Below are positions 16,428-25,132 of a stretch of 64,000 bases of DNA, piece by piece. Source of the DNA: Salsipaludibacter albus (GTDB lineage: Bacteria > Actinomycetota > Nitriliruptoria > Nitriliruptorales > Nitriliruptoraceae); contig NZ_JAHOPH010000015.1 of the NCBI RefSeq assembly GCF_019798055.1, forward strand, positions 33,152 through 97,151, read 5' to 3'. The position numbers and the translations under genes are program-made. The notes under the pieces were generated by a model. It was not told where the DNA came from, did no database searches, and saw nothing but the letters and a program-made list of their open reading frames with translations. How positions within the stretch are numbered: position 1 is the stretch's first letter; every line of letters starts with the position of its first letter.

Positions 16428-17684
16428 TCAGCCCCGGAACTTCCAGTCCCCGGCGAACACGACGTGCCAGGTGGTCAGGCCCTCCCAGGACTGGGTGACG
16501 TCGATCACGCAGCCCTCGTGTCCGGCCGGGATCGCCTCGTCGTTGAGCGAGCCGGTCGGCTCGTCGTCGAGGGTGAACGGGTCCTGCACGCAGCGAGGCA
16601 TCTGCTTGAAGTTCGTGTACCCGTCGGTGCGGTCCGAGTCGTACTCGAGCACGGCGTCCAGCGGCGTGTTCAGCGGCTGGTCGAGGGTCAGGAACGCCTC
16701 GTAGATCGCTGCCTGGGCCGGCACCACCGGGTCGTCGACCTCGAACACCACCGAGTCCAGGCCACCCTCGACCGGATCGTTGGAGGTGACGAGCATCGTG
16801 TAGGGCTTCAGGACGCAGTCGCTGGCGACCGTGTTCTGGTACCGGATGATCGTGCCCACGATCGCCCCGTCCGACTCGCTGGCCGTGTCAGTGCCGTCGT
16901 CACAGCCGAGCAGGCCGTCGTAGGTGACCAGGTGGAACACCGTGTCGTACGCGGGGTCGGTCCCGAAGTCGTTGCCACCCTCGAGCGAGACCTCGCCTGC
17001 GACGGGGGTCAGCGTCAGCTCGTCGAACGGGCTGGCCGGCACGATGGTCACCCGGCAGTTGTCGCGGGGGCCCGAGTCCGGACCCGCATCGGAGTCGTTG
17101 CGGCAGTTGCCGACCGGCTGGGTGCTGGTCAACTCGAGCGAGAAGGGCTGGGTCGTCGTTCCGTCGACACCCTGGCCCGCCACGACGCTGCCGCCGGCTC
17201 GCACGTCGAAGGCCTGGACGAGGACGCCGTTGGAACGGGCCTCGACCAGCACGCGGGCGCTGCCCTTGAGCTCGAGGTCCAACGCGGCGGAGGACGCGGC
17301 GGGCACGCCGACCAGGCCGAGCGTGAGCACCTCGGTGGCGTCGATCCGGCCACACGGCGTTCCCTGCGAGCCACCCGACTTGATGCCCAGGCCGTTGTCG
17401 CTCAGGCCGGGACCACGACGGTTGCCGGACAGCGCGACCAGCGGCCCGTCGACCGACAGCTCGCACCGCGTCGGCGTGCCGACCTGGGTGGTCGGCGTCC
17501 CCGACGCGGGCGTGTGGACGAACGTGACCTGGCTGGTCGTGACGTCCATGCGCAACGTGGGACCGGCCGTGGTCTGCGAGGACCCGGCCGTGGGCACCAT
17601 GAGCAGGACCATCGTGGCGACGAGCGCCAGCAGGACCCACCTCCCGGTGCTGGAGAAGCGAATCGAGCGTGTTCCCGTGGCCAT
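16428..17684 (-). CDS. Secreted protein of unknown function
   Basis: A 418-aa protein with a Sec signal peptide: basic start, hydrophobic WVLLALVATMVLLMVPTAG, likely cut after the GSS/QTT region near residue 36. The mature chain is acidic, rich in Thr, Ser, Asp and Gly, has about ten Cys residues that could pair in disulfides, and looks all-beta (LDLELKGSARVLVEAR, VTIVPASPFDELTLTPVAGEV). No known domain is recognised. AGGGGG before the ATG supports the start. It lies alone, its stop only 17 bases from the end of the convergent cyclase gene, so the two transcripts may interfere at their ends. A surface or extracellular-matrix protein is as far as the sequence allows. Confidence 0.8.
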   Translation of the reverse strand: MATGTRSIRFSSTGRWVLLALVATMVLLMVPTAGSSQTTAGPTLRMDVTTSQVTFVHTPASGTPTTQVGTPTRCELSVDGPLVALSGNRRGPGLSDNGLGIKSGGSQGTPCGRIDATEVLTLGLVGVPAASSAALDLELKGSARVLVEARSNGVLVQAFDVRAGGSVVAGQGVDGTTTQPFSLELTSTQPVGNCRNDSDAGPDSGPRDNCRVTIVPASPFDELTLTPVAGEVSLEGGNDFGTDPAYDTVFHLVTYDGLLGCDDGTDTASESDGAIVGTIIRYQNTVASDCVLKPYTMLVTSNDPVEGGLDSVVFEVDDPVVPAQAAIYEAFLTLDQPLNTPLDAVLEYDSDRTDGYTNFKQMPRCVQDPFTLDDEPTGSLNDEAIPAGHEGCVIDVTQSWEGLTTWHVVFAGDWKFRG

Positions 17685-17860
17685 CGTGGACCCCCTGGTC
17701 TCCGGTGCGCCTGCCATCCTCCGCCCGGGTTGGGCGACCCCCACGCACGCACCGTTCGGAGCGGATCGTACTCGCACGGGCCGACGTGTCCATCCGTCAG
17801 ATGACGGACCCCGTCGAGGACGTCGTCACGCGCGCCCTCCACGGTCGTGGTCGAGGGCCC

Positions 17861-18805
17861 TCAGGCCGTCTCGCCCAGCCCCGCCACCACCCGTTCCCGG
17901 ACCTCGCGGGCCCATGCCGGGAACGCCTCGACGTCGTCGAGGTACTGGCTGGGCTTGACGCACACCGTGCGCCACCCGGCGCGCACGCGCTCGACGACGT
18001 CGTCGACGAGCGGTCCGGTCGGGGCCGGTGTGTCGGCGTCCGGGAACCGACCCCGGGTCCCACCGACGCGCTCGATGTCCGCGGGATCACGACCGGCCGC
18101 CTCCAGCGCCGTCTCGAGCTGGTCGATCTCGTCCTGCGAGGGTGTCCCGAGGGGGTTCCAGCCATGCCCGTGGTCGACCAGCCGGCGCAGGATGGCGGGG
18201 TGCAGGCGCTGGCCCCCGAACCACAGCCGGGGCCCGGAGGCCCGCCACGGCTGGGGCTGCACGTGGATGTCGTCGAAGGCGAAGAACTCGCCGTGGTGGC
18301 TGGCGGGCTGGTCGCGCCACACCGTGGCCAGCACCGCCAGCTGTTCGTCGAGGATGGCACCGCGACGGTGGAACGGCACCCCCAGGGCGTCGTACTCGGC
18401 CTCGTGCCAGCTGACGGTGGGCTGGACCACCAGGCGGCCCTCGCTGAGCCGATCCAGGGTGGCGACCTGGGTGGCGAGGTGGAGCGGATGGCGCAGGGGT
18501 GCGATCACGGCGGACGCCGCCAGGCGCAGCGAGGTCGTGGCCGAGGCGATCGCGCCGAGCAGCACGAACGGGTCCGGCCAGGTCATGTCGGGGTCCTGGT
18601 TGCCCGGGTAGGCGTAGTCGCGGGGATTGGCGGGCAGGCCCCGCGCGTCCGCTCCCCGACCCAGCACCACGTGTTCGGAGACCATCACGGTCGCCCACCC
18701 GGCGGCCTCCGCCGCGACCGCGAGGTCCACCAGCCCCCGCAGGTCCTCCGCAGGTGTCATGGTCCAGTTCTCGGTCAGGACGAGGACCAGGTCGACGTCG
18801 TCCAT
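17861..18805 (-). CDS. LLM-class (luciferase-like, F420- or FMN-dependent) oxidoreductase
   Basis: A 314-aa bacterial-luciferase-like TIM-barrel enzyme. Typical features are the early Glu/His in VMVSEHVVLGRG, LRLAASAVIAPLRHPLHLATQVATLDRLSEGR (residues about 93-124) and the later LWFGGQ and GHGWNPLG cofactor loops. In actinobacteria many such enzymes use F420; the F420:NADP oxidoreductase at 49.7 kb shows that the cofactor is probably present. It lies 27 bases downstream of the HpaE-like dehydrogenase gene and in the same direction as the P450 gene, so the three may be one operon from the palindromic promoter at 21.66 kb. The substrate is unknown. Confidence 0.85.
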   Translation of the reverse strand: MDDVDLVLVLTENWTMTPAEDLRGLVDLAVAAEAAGWATVMVSEHVVLGRGADARGLPANPRDYAYPGNQDPDMTWPDPFVLLGAIASATTSLRLAASAVIAPLRHPLHLATQVATLDRLSEGRLVVQPTVSWHEAEYDALGVPFHRRGAILDEQLAVLATVWRDQPASHHGEFFAFDDIHVQPQPWRASGPRLWFGGQRLHPAILRRLVDHGHGWNPLGTPSQDEIDQLETALEAAGRDPADIERVGGTRGRFPDADTPAPTGPLVDDVVERVRAGWRTVCVKPSQYLDDVEAFPAWAREVRERVVAGLGETA

Positions 18806-18832
18806 GCACCCCTCCGTCGCGTGGTGGCGGGC

Positions 18833-20305
18833 TCAGCCGGTGGACCCGTCGAGGATCTGCAGGGTCTTGAGGTCGGCGTGGAACTCCAGGGCGAAGTCGC
18901 CACCCTCGCGCCCGATGCCCGAGATCCGGCACCCGCCGAACGGGGCGGTGAGGTCGCGCACCAGGAAGGTGTTGACCCAGACCGTGCCGGCACGCACGCC
19001 CTCGCCGACCCGTACGGCGCGCTCCTGCGACCCGGTGTAGACGATCGCGGACAGGCCGTACTCGGTGGAGTTGGCCAGGGCGATGGCCTCGGCCTCGTCG
19101 GCGAACGTCTGGATGGTCAGGACCGGTCCGAAGACCTCGCGCTGGACGACCTCGGACTGGTTGTCCCGTGGGCGCACCAGCGTCGGCTCGACGTACAGGG
19201 GGCCGAGGTCGGCCCGGCCACCGCCACGCAGGATCTCGTCGCCGTTGTCGCGCGCACGCTCGACGAACCCCAGGACCCGCGCGACGTGGTCGGGGTGCAC
19301 CATGGGGCAGATGTCGGTGTCGGGATCGGTCGACGGGCCCAGCACGAGGTCGTCGACGTGGGCGTGGAAACGCTCGAGGAACTCGTCCACGACCGACTCG
19401 TCGACCAGCAGGCGCGTGCCGGCGAGGCAGACCTGGCCGCTGTCGTCGTACTGCCATGCCGCCTTCTTCGCGGCGGCGTCGAGGTCGGCGTCGGCGAACA
19501 CCAGCAACGGACCCTTGCCCCCCATCTCGGCGGTGAACGGGACCAGGTTCTCGGCCGCGGCCCTCCCGATCAGGCGGCCGGCCTCGGGCGAGCCGGTGAA
19601 CGAGATTCGCCGAGCCCGGCGGTCGGCGACCAGGGCGGCCCCGACCTCCTCGCCGATGCCCTGGACGATGTTGAGCACGCCCGGCGGCACGCCGGCCTCG
19701 TCGGCCAGGTCACCCAGCAGGGACGCGGTCAGCGGGGACCACTCCGCCGGCTTGAGCACGACCGGGTTGCCGGCGGCCAGCGCCGGCGCGACCTTCCAGG
19801 TCGACAGCATCCAGGGGGCGTTCCAGGGGGTGATGACGACCGCCGGCCCGGCCGGCATCCGGATCACCCGGTTGTGGGTGCCCTTGGAGTCCCACTCGCG
19901 CTCGACGTGGTCGCGGGCGAGGTCGGCGTAGTTGCGGAAGTTCTCGGCACCACGGTGGACCAGTCGTGCCCGCATCGACTGGAGGTTGAAGGCCATGTCG
20001 GTGGCCTCGACCTGCGCGATCGGCTCGACGTGGTCGTCGATCACGTCGGCGAGGCGGTGCAGGACCTCGGCCCGGCCAGCGGGCCCGCGGTCGGCCCAGT
20101 CGTCGGCCGCCGCGGTCGCCGCGGCCATGGCCAGGCTGGCGATCTCGTCGTCGCCCCGGGCGACCTCGCCCAGGACGGTGTCCCAGTCGTTGGGCGAGCG
20201 GGTCTCGAAGGTCGTGGGCGAGTCGACCCGCTCCCCGTCGACGTAGTGGCACATCGACACCTCGACACCCGCCACCTCGACCCGTCGGTCCTGGTCGTGA
20301 CTCAT
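18833..20305 (-). CDS. Aldehyde dehydrogenase, HpaE-like (5-carboxymethyl-2-hydroxymuconate semialdehyde dehydrogenase)
   Basis: A 490-aa NAD(P)-dependent aldehyde dehydrogenase with all catalytic landmarks: ITPWNAPWMLSTWKVAPALAAG for the cofactor, FTGSPEAGRLIG, the general-base Glu in EMGGKGP, the nucleophile Cys in DSGQVCLAGTR, and EVFGPVLTI near the C-terminus. EMGGKGPLLVFADADLD and GQVCLAGTRLLV recall HpaE/HpcC and related hydroxymuconate semialdehyde dehydrogenases; that step follows the HpaD reaction at 1.9 kb and precedes the HpaG-like step at 6.3 kb. Substrate is inferred from that and from sequence recall. The next upstream gene is the P450 (42-base gap), the next downstream the LLM enzyme. 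Confidence 0.85.
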   Translation of the reverse strand: MSHDQDRRVEVAGVEVSMCHYVDGERVDSPTTFETRSPNDWDTVLGEVARGDDEIASLAMAAATAAADDWADRGPAGRAEVLHRLADVIDDHVEPIAQVEATDMAFNLQSMRARLVHRGAENFRNYADLARDHVEREWDSKGTHNRVIRMPAGPAVVITPWNAPWMLSTWKVAPALAAGNPVVLKPAEWSPLTASLLGDLADEAGVPPGVLNIVQGIGEEVGAALVADRRARRISFTGSPEAGRLIGRAAAENLVPFTAEMGGKGPLLVFADADLDAAAKKAAWQYDDSGQVCLAGTRLLVDESVVDEFLERFHAHVDDLVLGPSTDPDTDICPMVHPDHVARVLGFVERARDNGDEILRGGGRADLGPLYVEPTLVRPRDNQSEVVQREVFGPVLTIQTFADEAEAIALANSTEYGLSAIVYTGSQERAVRVGEGVRAGTVWVNTFLVRDLTAPFGGCRISGIGREGGDFALEFHADLKTLQILDGSTG

Positions 20306-20347
20306 CGTCGCTTCCTCTCGCGCAGTAGGTCCTGGCGCAGTCCGTGG

Positions 20348-21619
20348 TCAGGTCGGGTCGTCGACGGCCACGGGCAGGTGCTTGATGCCGGAGATGAAGT
20401 TGGACCGCAGCCGCTCGACGCTGCCGTCGATGGTGAGGCGGTCGAGCACCGGGAGCAACTCCTCGAACGTCACCTTCAGCTCCGCCCGGGCCAGCCACTC
20501 CCCCAGGCAGCGGTGTGGTCCGCCCCGTCCGAACGCGAGGTGGCGGTTGTCCTCGCGGGTGATGTCGAAGCGGAACGGGTCGGGGAACTGGCGCTCGTCG
20601 TGGTTGCCGCTGATCCACCAGAGCACGACCTTGTCGCCCTCCCGGATGGTCCGGCCGTGCAGCTCGACGTCCTTTGTGGCGGTGCGACGGAAGTGCATCG
20701 TCACCGACGACATCCGCAGCATCTCCTCGACCGCCTGGTCCAGCAACTCGTCGGGCCGCTCCTGCAGCAGGCCGAGCTGGTCCGGGTGGTCCAGCAGCAG
20801 TTGCAGCCCGGCGGCCATGGTGTAGCGGGTGGTGTCGTTGCCGGCCGCGACCAGCAGGGTGAAGAAGTTCTTGAACTCCAGGTCCGACAGTGGCTCACCG
20901 TCCATCGTCGGCGCGAGCAGCTGGGTGATGACGTCGTCGGTCGGGTGCTCCCGACGCTCGCGTGCGATCTCGGCGGCGTACTCGAACAGCTCGACGCCCG
21001 CGGGTGACCGGAACGGCATGAGTCGGTGGTCGTCGTGGGTGACTTGGTCGACGACGTGGTCGGTGAACTCGGGGTCGGTGTTGCCGATCATCGCGTCACC
21101 ACGGTCGACCAGGAAGCGGTAGTCGGCCTCGGGGGCGCCCAGCAGCTTGCCCAGCATCCGCATCGGCAGCTGTCGGGCGACCCGGGTGACGAAGTCGAAC
21201 CGGCCCGCGGGCAGCGCGTCGTCCAGCACCTGGCGGGCGAGCAGCCGGATCGCGTTCTCGTAGGAGGCCACCGTGCGTCGGGTGAAGCCGCCCATGACCA
21301 GGCGACGCAGCCGGGTGTGCTCGGGTGGGTCGAGCTCCATCATCGTGCGTCGTGCCGCCAGTTCCTCGTCGTCCATCTCCTCGAGCCGGATCCCGTGGGA
21401 CGACGACATCGTGCGGAAGTCCTTGTTGAGCGCGATCACGTCGTCGTAGCGCGTGATGGACCAGAACCCGGCGCCGTCGTGCTCGGGTGTCCAGCTGACC
21501 GGGTCGGTGTCGCGCAGTCGCTGGAAGGTCGCATGCGGCACCCCGGCGCGGTACACGTCCGGGTCGGTGAGGTCGAGGTGGCGGTCCCCCCAGACGATCG
21601 TGTCGACCGGCGTGGGCAT
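20348..21619 (-). CDS. Cytochrome P450
   Basis: A 423-aa soluble bacterial P450. The haem-thiolate loop is FGRGGPHRCLGEWLAR near residues 350-365, the I-helix oxygen motif AAGNDTTRYT is near 240, and the ExxR pair is EMLR in AVEEMLRMSS, followed by HFRRTATKDVELHG. The length and MMELDPPEHTRLRRLV are typical of actinobacterial CYP enzymes fed by a separate ferredoxin; no ferredoxin gene is adjacent. It is first in an operon with the HpaE-like dehydrogenase and the LLM enzyme and its promoter carries the CGTTCG palindrome. A role in hydroxylating an aromatic or terpenoid substrate is possible; none can be named. Confidence 0.92.
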   Translation of the reverse strand: MPTPVDTIVWGDRHLDLTDPDVYRAGVPHATFQRLRDTDPVSWTPEHDGAGFWSITRYDDVIALNKDFRTMSSSHGIRLEEMDDEELAARRTMMELDPPEHTRLRRLVMGGFTRRTVASYENAIRLLARQVLDDALPAGRFDFVTRVARQLPMRMLGKLLGAPEADYRFLVDRGDAMIGNTDPEFTDHVVDQVTHDDHRLMPFRSPAGVELFEYAAEIARERREHPTDDVITQLLAPTMDGEPLSDLEFKNFFTLLVAAGNDTTRYTMAAGLQLLLDHPDQLGLLQERPDELLDQAVEEMLRMSSVTMHFRRTATKDVELHGRTIREGDKVVLWWISGNHDERQFPDPFRFDITREDNRHLAFGRGGPHRCLGEWLARAELKVTFEELLPVLDRLTIDGSVERLRSNFISGIKHLPVAVDDPT

Positions 21620-21661
21620 CGATGTCCTCCGTCTGGGCGGATCGCGTCCACCCTAGCAGTG

Positions 21662-21681
21662 GTCGTTCGTGCCCGAACGAC
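21662..21681. promoter_or_regulatory. Palindromic operator GTCGTTCG-tgcc-CGAACGAC in a divergent promoter
   Basis: A perfect 8+8 inverted repeat between the divergent P450 and GATase genes. Its 16-bp core, read on the minus strand, matches the FAH-gene operator at 6258-6273 at 15 of 16 bases. Candidate -10 boxes flank it: TATCGT at 21682-21687 for the rightward gene and TAGGGT (minus strand, 21655-21650) for the P450. A protein bound here would cover both -35 regions. Confidence 0.6.
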
Positions 21682-21745
21682 TATCGTGGCCGTCGTCCTG
21701 CCGGGAGGCGATCCCGGCCGGCGAGTCCCCCGGGAGGCATGGCCA

Positions 21746-22453
21746 ATGCGCGTGGTGTTCCTGCAGCACGACCCCGGGTCACGCCCGGGCCTGCTGGGCG
21801 ACGCCCTGGTCGATCGCGGCGCCACCGTCGAGCGCCTGGCGATGGCCCCGTCCATCCACGACGCCACCTTCACCGGCCCCCTGCCGGTCGTCGGCGACCA
21901 CGACCTGGTCGTCCCGCTGGGCGCGATCTGGTCGGTCTACGACACGGCGCGCCTGTCGTCGTGGATCGACCGCGAGCTCGCGTGGCTGGGGGACCTGGAC
22001 CGTGCCGGCGTGCCCGTCCTGGGCGTGTGCTTCGGAGGCCAGGCCCTGGCCGCAGCACACGGCGGCACCGTCGAGCCGATGGGCACGATGGACATCGGCT
22101 GGTCGACCGTCACCAGCACGGATCCACACCGGATCCCGGCGGGCCCGTGGATGCAGTGGCACGGTGATCGCTTCCTGCCTCCCCCCGACGCCACCGTGCT
22201 GGCCACGTCCTCCGTCGGGGTCCAGGCCTTCACGCTGCGTCGCAACCTGGGCCTGCAGTTCCACCCCGAGGTCACCACCGACATCGTCGGCCACTGGATG
22301 GACCTGGGCGGCCCCCATGCCGACGCCGCGGCCGAGGCCGCCGGCACGTCACGCACCGAGGTCCTGGCCGACACCTCCGCCCAGCGGGACCGCGCCCGGG
22401 CCGACATCGACACGATCCTGGACTGGTGGCTCCCGACCGTCGACCTGGGTTGA
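21746..22453 (+). CDS. Class I glutamine amidotransferase-like protein
   Basis: A 235-aa GATase1-fold protein with the nucleophile Cys in the elbow GVCFGGQALAAAHGG (near residue 93) and the His/Glu of the triad in LGLQFHPEVTTD. It is a stand-alone domain of the type annotated as GMP-synthase-like; such proteins often hydrolyse gamma-glutamyl amides or C-N bonds. The ATG at 21746 follows GGGAGG at 21732-21737. It diverges from the P450 gene and probably shares its operator. Given the gamma-glutamyl hydrolase and ligase at 26.7-31 kb a gamma-glutamyl substrate is possible, but this is a weak inference. Confidence 0.8.
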   Translation: MRVVFLQHDPGSRPGLLGDALVDRGATVERLAMAPSIHDATFTGPLPVVGDHDLVVPLGAIWSVYDTARLSSWIDRELAWLGDLDRAGVPVLGVCFGGQALAAAHGGTVEPMGTMDIGWSTVTSTDPHRIPAGPWMQWHGDRFLPPPDATVLATSSVGVQAFTLRRNLGLQFHPEVTTDIVGHWMDLGGPHADAAAEAAGTSRTEVLADTSAQRDRARADIDTILDWWLPTVDLG

Positions 22454-22593
22454 GCATCGGGCCCGCCGGGGGGCCGCAAGGGGCGACCGGCGCGTCGTGA
22501 CACGGCTGGTGGACTCTGTCCGGTGCCGCCCTGGGACGGCATGCTCGGCGTGACGGCCGGACCACGTTCGGCCGCGGGGTCGGGGGGTCGATC

Positions 22594-24576
22594 ATGGATC
22601 TGCACCAGCGCAACCTGTCACGTCGCGACCTGCTGCGGTGGGGGGCCACTGCGACGGCCGGCCTGTTCGTGGCCACCCACACCGGCTGGCGCCCGGTCGG
22701 GGCGGTGGCGGCCCCCCTGCGACCGCCCCTGTCGGACCCGGCGGCGCAACCGAAGTTCCTCGACGAGGTGCCCAACGCGCTCGACCCGGGGTTCCGGTTC
22801 GCTCCGGACGCCGCCGGGGAGTACCACGTGGGCGTGGCCCCGGCATGGCACCACACCGGCCTGGTCAACAGCAGCGGCACCCCCGTCCCGACGCGGGTGT
22901 TCGGCTACGGCGCGGACGGGCTCCACACCTGGCCCGGCCGCACCTTCGAGGTGGTGTCGGGCTCGGGTGGCGGCGAGGCCGTGGTGCACTGGTACAACCA
23001 GCTGTTCGGCATCTCCGAACACCTCGTCCCGGTCGACACCAGCCTGCACTGGGCCTACTCGTTGCACGGCTACGAGTCCCGCACGATCGACGAGGACGGC
23101 ATCCCGATCGTCGTCCACCTGCACGGCGGCCACAGCGACTTCCAGTACGACGGCAACCCGGAGTTCTTCTGGTCGCCGGGGGAGGTCGTCACGGGGCCGC
23201 AGTGGGAGCTGGTCCCAGGCGGCTTCACCAACCGGTTCGTCTACGACACCGAGGTGCCGGCCGGCACGCTGTGGTACCACGACCACGCCCTGGGGATCAC
23301 GCGGCTGAACGTCTACGCCGGCATGGCCGGGTTCTTCATCGTCCGCGACGACCAGGACACCGGCACGGCCGACAACCCACTCGGGCTGCCGGCGTTCCCC
23401 TACGAATACGCGCTGGCGATCCAGGACCGCATGTTCCGGAAGGGCGGCCAGCTGTTCTACCCGGCCCTTCCGCCGGACCCGGCCTGGGCCGACTTCATCA
23501 CCGGCGAGGGGCTGGCCAACGGTGACGTCCCCAAGCCATCGGCCCTGGCCGAGTTCTTCGGCGACCACATGGTGGTCAACGGCAAGATCTGGCCGAAGGC
23601 GAGCGTCGAGCCGCGCCACTACCGGCTGCGCCTGCTCAACGGCTGCGACAGCCGCTTCCTCGTCGTCCAGTTCCGGCCCGTCGCGCCCGACGCGACCGAC
23701 CTGTCCGGCGCTGGCGAACCGCTGGCCTTCCACGTGATCGGGAGCGACCAGGGGCTGGCAACGGCGGCGACCGAGGTCGACACGCTGGTCGTCGAGCCCG
23801 GTGGGCGCTACGACGTGGTCGTCGACTTCTCGGACCTGGCCGGCGGGCGCGTGGTCATGGCAAACGTCGGCGGGGACGCCCCCTTCGGCGGGGACTTCGG
23901 CGACGACCTCGACGCCGACGACCTGTTCCCGGACCGCCAGACCGACCGGATCATGGCCTTCGACGTGGTCGTGCCCCTGGCCCTCCACGTCCCCGACGTG
24001 TTCGACCATGACGCGATCGCGGCGCCTCCGCCGGTCCCGGCCGCAGCCACGACCACCCGCAGGGTCGCGCTGTTCGAGGGCCGCGACCAGTACGGACGAC
24101 TGCAGCCGCTGCTGGGCACGGCCGAGGGGGTCGTCGACGCCAGCGGCGAGAGCGTCGCGGGCGCGATCCCCTGGCACGCCCCGACGACCGAGCGGCCCGC
24201 CCTGGACGACACCGAGGTCTGGGAGGTCTACAACGCCACCGGCGACGCCCACCCCGTCCACCTCCACCTGGTCAACTTCGCGATCCTCGACCGCCACGAG
24301 TTCACCGCGGACGTGGTCGAGCAGCCGATCCTGCAGCACGACGGCACCACGGGCGTGGGGTTCCGGCTCGAGGACATCGCGGTCGGCGCCGCGGTCGACC
24401 CAGGTCCTGCCTACGTCGAGAAGGCCCCCAAGGACGTGGTGACGGCGCTGCCGGGCCAGGTCACCCGGATCCGGGCGACCTTCGACAAGCCCGGGCGCTA
24501 CGTCTGGCACTGCCACATCCTGTCGCACGAGGACCACGAGATGATGCGGGTGCTGGAGGTGGTCGGCCCCGCGTGA
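22594..24576 (+). CDS. Tat-exported multicopper oxidase (CotA/bilirubin-oxidase type)
   Basis: A 660-aa periplasmic or cell-surface oxidase coupling substrate oxidation to reduction of O2 to water. The signal carries the twin-Arg motif SRRDLL followed by ATATAGLFVATHTG. All four copper-site motifs are present: HLHGGHS near residue 172, WYHDHALG near 227, HPVHLHLVNF near 555 and HCHILSHEDHEMM near 638, with the type 1 Cys in HCH. The three-cupredoxin length fits CotA-like enzymes acting on metals, bilirubin or phenolics. A run of G before the ATG (22581-22587) serves as RBS. It is transcribed alone; a gap of 140 bases upstream shows no clear promoter. The natural substrate is unknown. Confidence 0.9.
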   Translation: MDLHQRNLSRRDLLRWGATATAGLFVATHTGWRPVGAVAAPLRPPLSDPAAQPKFLDEVPNALDPGFRFAPDAAGEYHVGVAPAWHHTGLVNSSGTPVPTRVFGYGADGLHTWPGRTFEVVSGSGGGEAVVHWYNQLFGISEHLVPVDTSLHWAYSLHGYESRTIDEDGIPIVVHLHGGHSDFQYDGNPEFFWSPGEVVTGPQWELVPGGFTNRFVYDTEVPAGTLWYHDHALGITRLNVYAGMAGFFIVRDDQDTGTADNPLGLPAFPYEYALAIQDRMFRKGGQLFYPALPPDPAWADFITGEGLANGDVPKPSALAEFFGDHMVVNGKIWPKASVEPRHYRLRLLNGCDSRFLVVQFRPVAPDATDLSGAGEPLAFHVIGSDQGLATAATEVDTLVVEPGGRYDVVVDFSDLAGGRVVMANVGGDAPFGGDFGDDLDADDLFPDRQTDRIMAFDVVVPLALHVPDVFDHDAIAAPPPVPAAATTTRRVALFEGRDQYGRLQPLLGTAEGVVDASGESVAGAIPWHAPTTERPALDDTEVWEVYNATGDAHPVHLHLVNFAILDRHEFTADVVEQPILQHDGTTGVGFRLEDIAVGAAVDPGPAYVEKAPKDVVTALPGQVTRIRATFDKPGRYVWHCHILSHEDHEMMRVLEVVGPA

Positions 24577-24595
24577 GGTCGACGGCCCCGACGGG

Positions 24596-25132
24596 TCAGG
24601 CGACCCCGAAGCAGGCGTCCAGGGCGTCCACGGTCGCCAACAGGGCATCGCGCTGGTCGTCGTGGAGCCGGACGTAGGTCGTGGTCGGCGGGACCCGCAT
24701 CCGGGTCATGGAGGCACCCATCAACACGATCCGTGCCAGCAACCGGCCGTCCTCCTCCACGACCGTGAAGTCGGTGAAGTCCAGCGGCAGCATCGCGGCG
24801 ACGAGATCACCCGACCCGCGCAGCCGAGCCGCCAGCCGCCGTGCGGGCTCGCCGCCGTTCTCGACCGCCACGCGGATGCCGGTCCGTCGCGCCATGCCCG
24901 TGTGGCCGACGCGCAGCTGGACCGGCCGCCCGCCGGCCGCAGCGCGGTCGGGACCGGTGACGACGAAGGCCGTCTCGGTGATGCGCAACAGCAGCCGACC
25001 CCGGGTGGTCACGTGCAACTCGAGCGGTCGGCCGTCGACCTCGACGACCGCACGCGACACCGCGACCCGGTCGACGGCGGTGGGCGCCAGGTCGGCCAGG
25101 ACCCGCGCCAGCACCGCGTCGACGTCGCTCAC
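24596..25132 (-). CDS. Uncharacterised protein coupled to amine permease (possibly DUF3156-like)
   Basis: A 178-aa soluble protein of unknown function with no signal peptide or membrane segment. It begins at a GTG that overlaps the stop of the APC permease gene (GTGA, 25129-25132), so it is made together with the permease. It is rich in beta strands (ELHVTTRGRLLLRITETAFVV; PVQLRVGHTG) and has a conserved-looking core VAAMLPLDFTDFTVVEEDGR. From memory such proteins beside amino-acid permeases are labelled DUF3156; I am not certain of that. The tight coupling suggests an accessory role in amine uptake or sensing. It ends 20 bases from the convergent multicopper oxidase gene. Confidence 0.7.
   Translation of the reverse strand: MSDVDAVLARVLADLAPTAVDRVAVSRAVVEVDGRPLELHVTTRGRLLLRITETAFVVTGPDRAAAGGRPVQLRVGHTGMARRTGIRVAVENGGEPARRLAARLRGSGDLVAAMLPLDFTDFTVVEEDGRLLARIVLMGASMTRMRVPPTTTYVRLHDDQRDALLATVDALDACFGVA

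Noticed and set aside
17669..21007. A 1112-codon plus-strand frame
   Set aside because: Antisense to the LLM, aldehyde dehydrogenase and P450 genes; shadow of their third-codon G+C.
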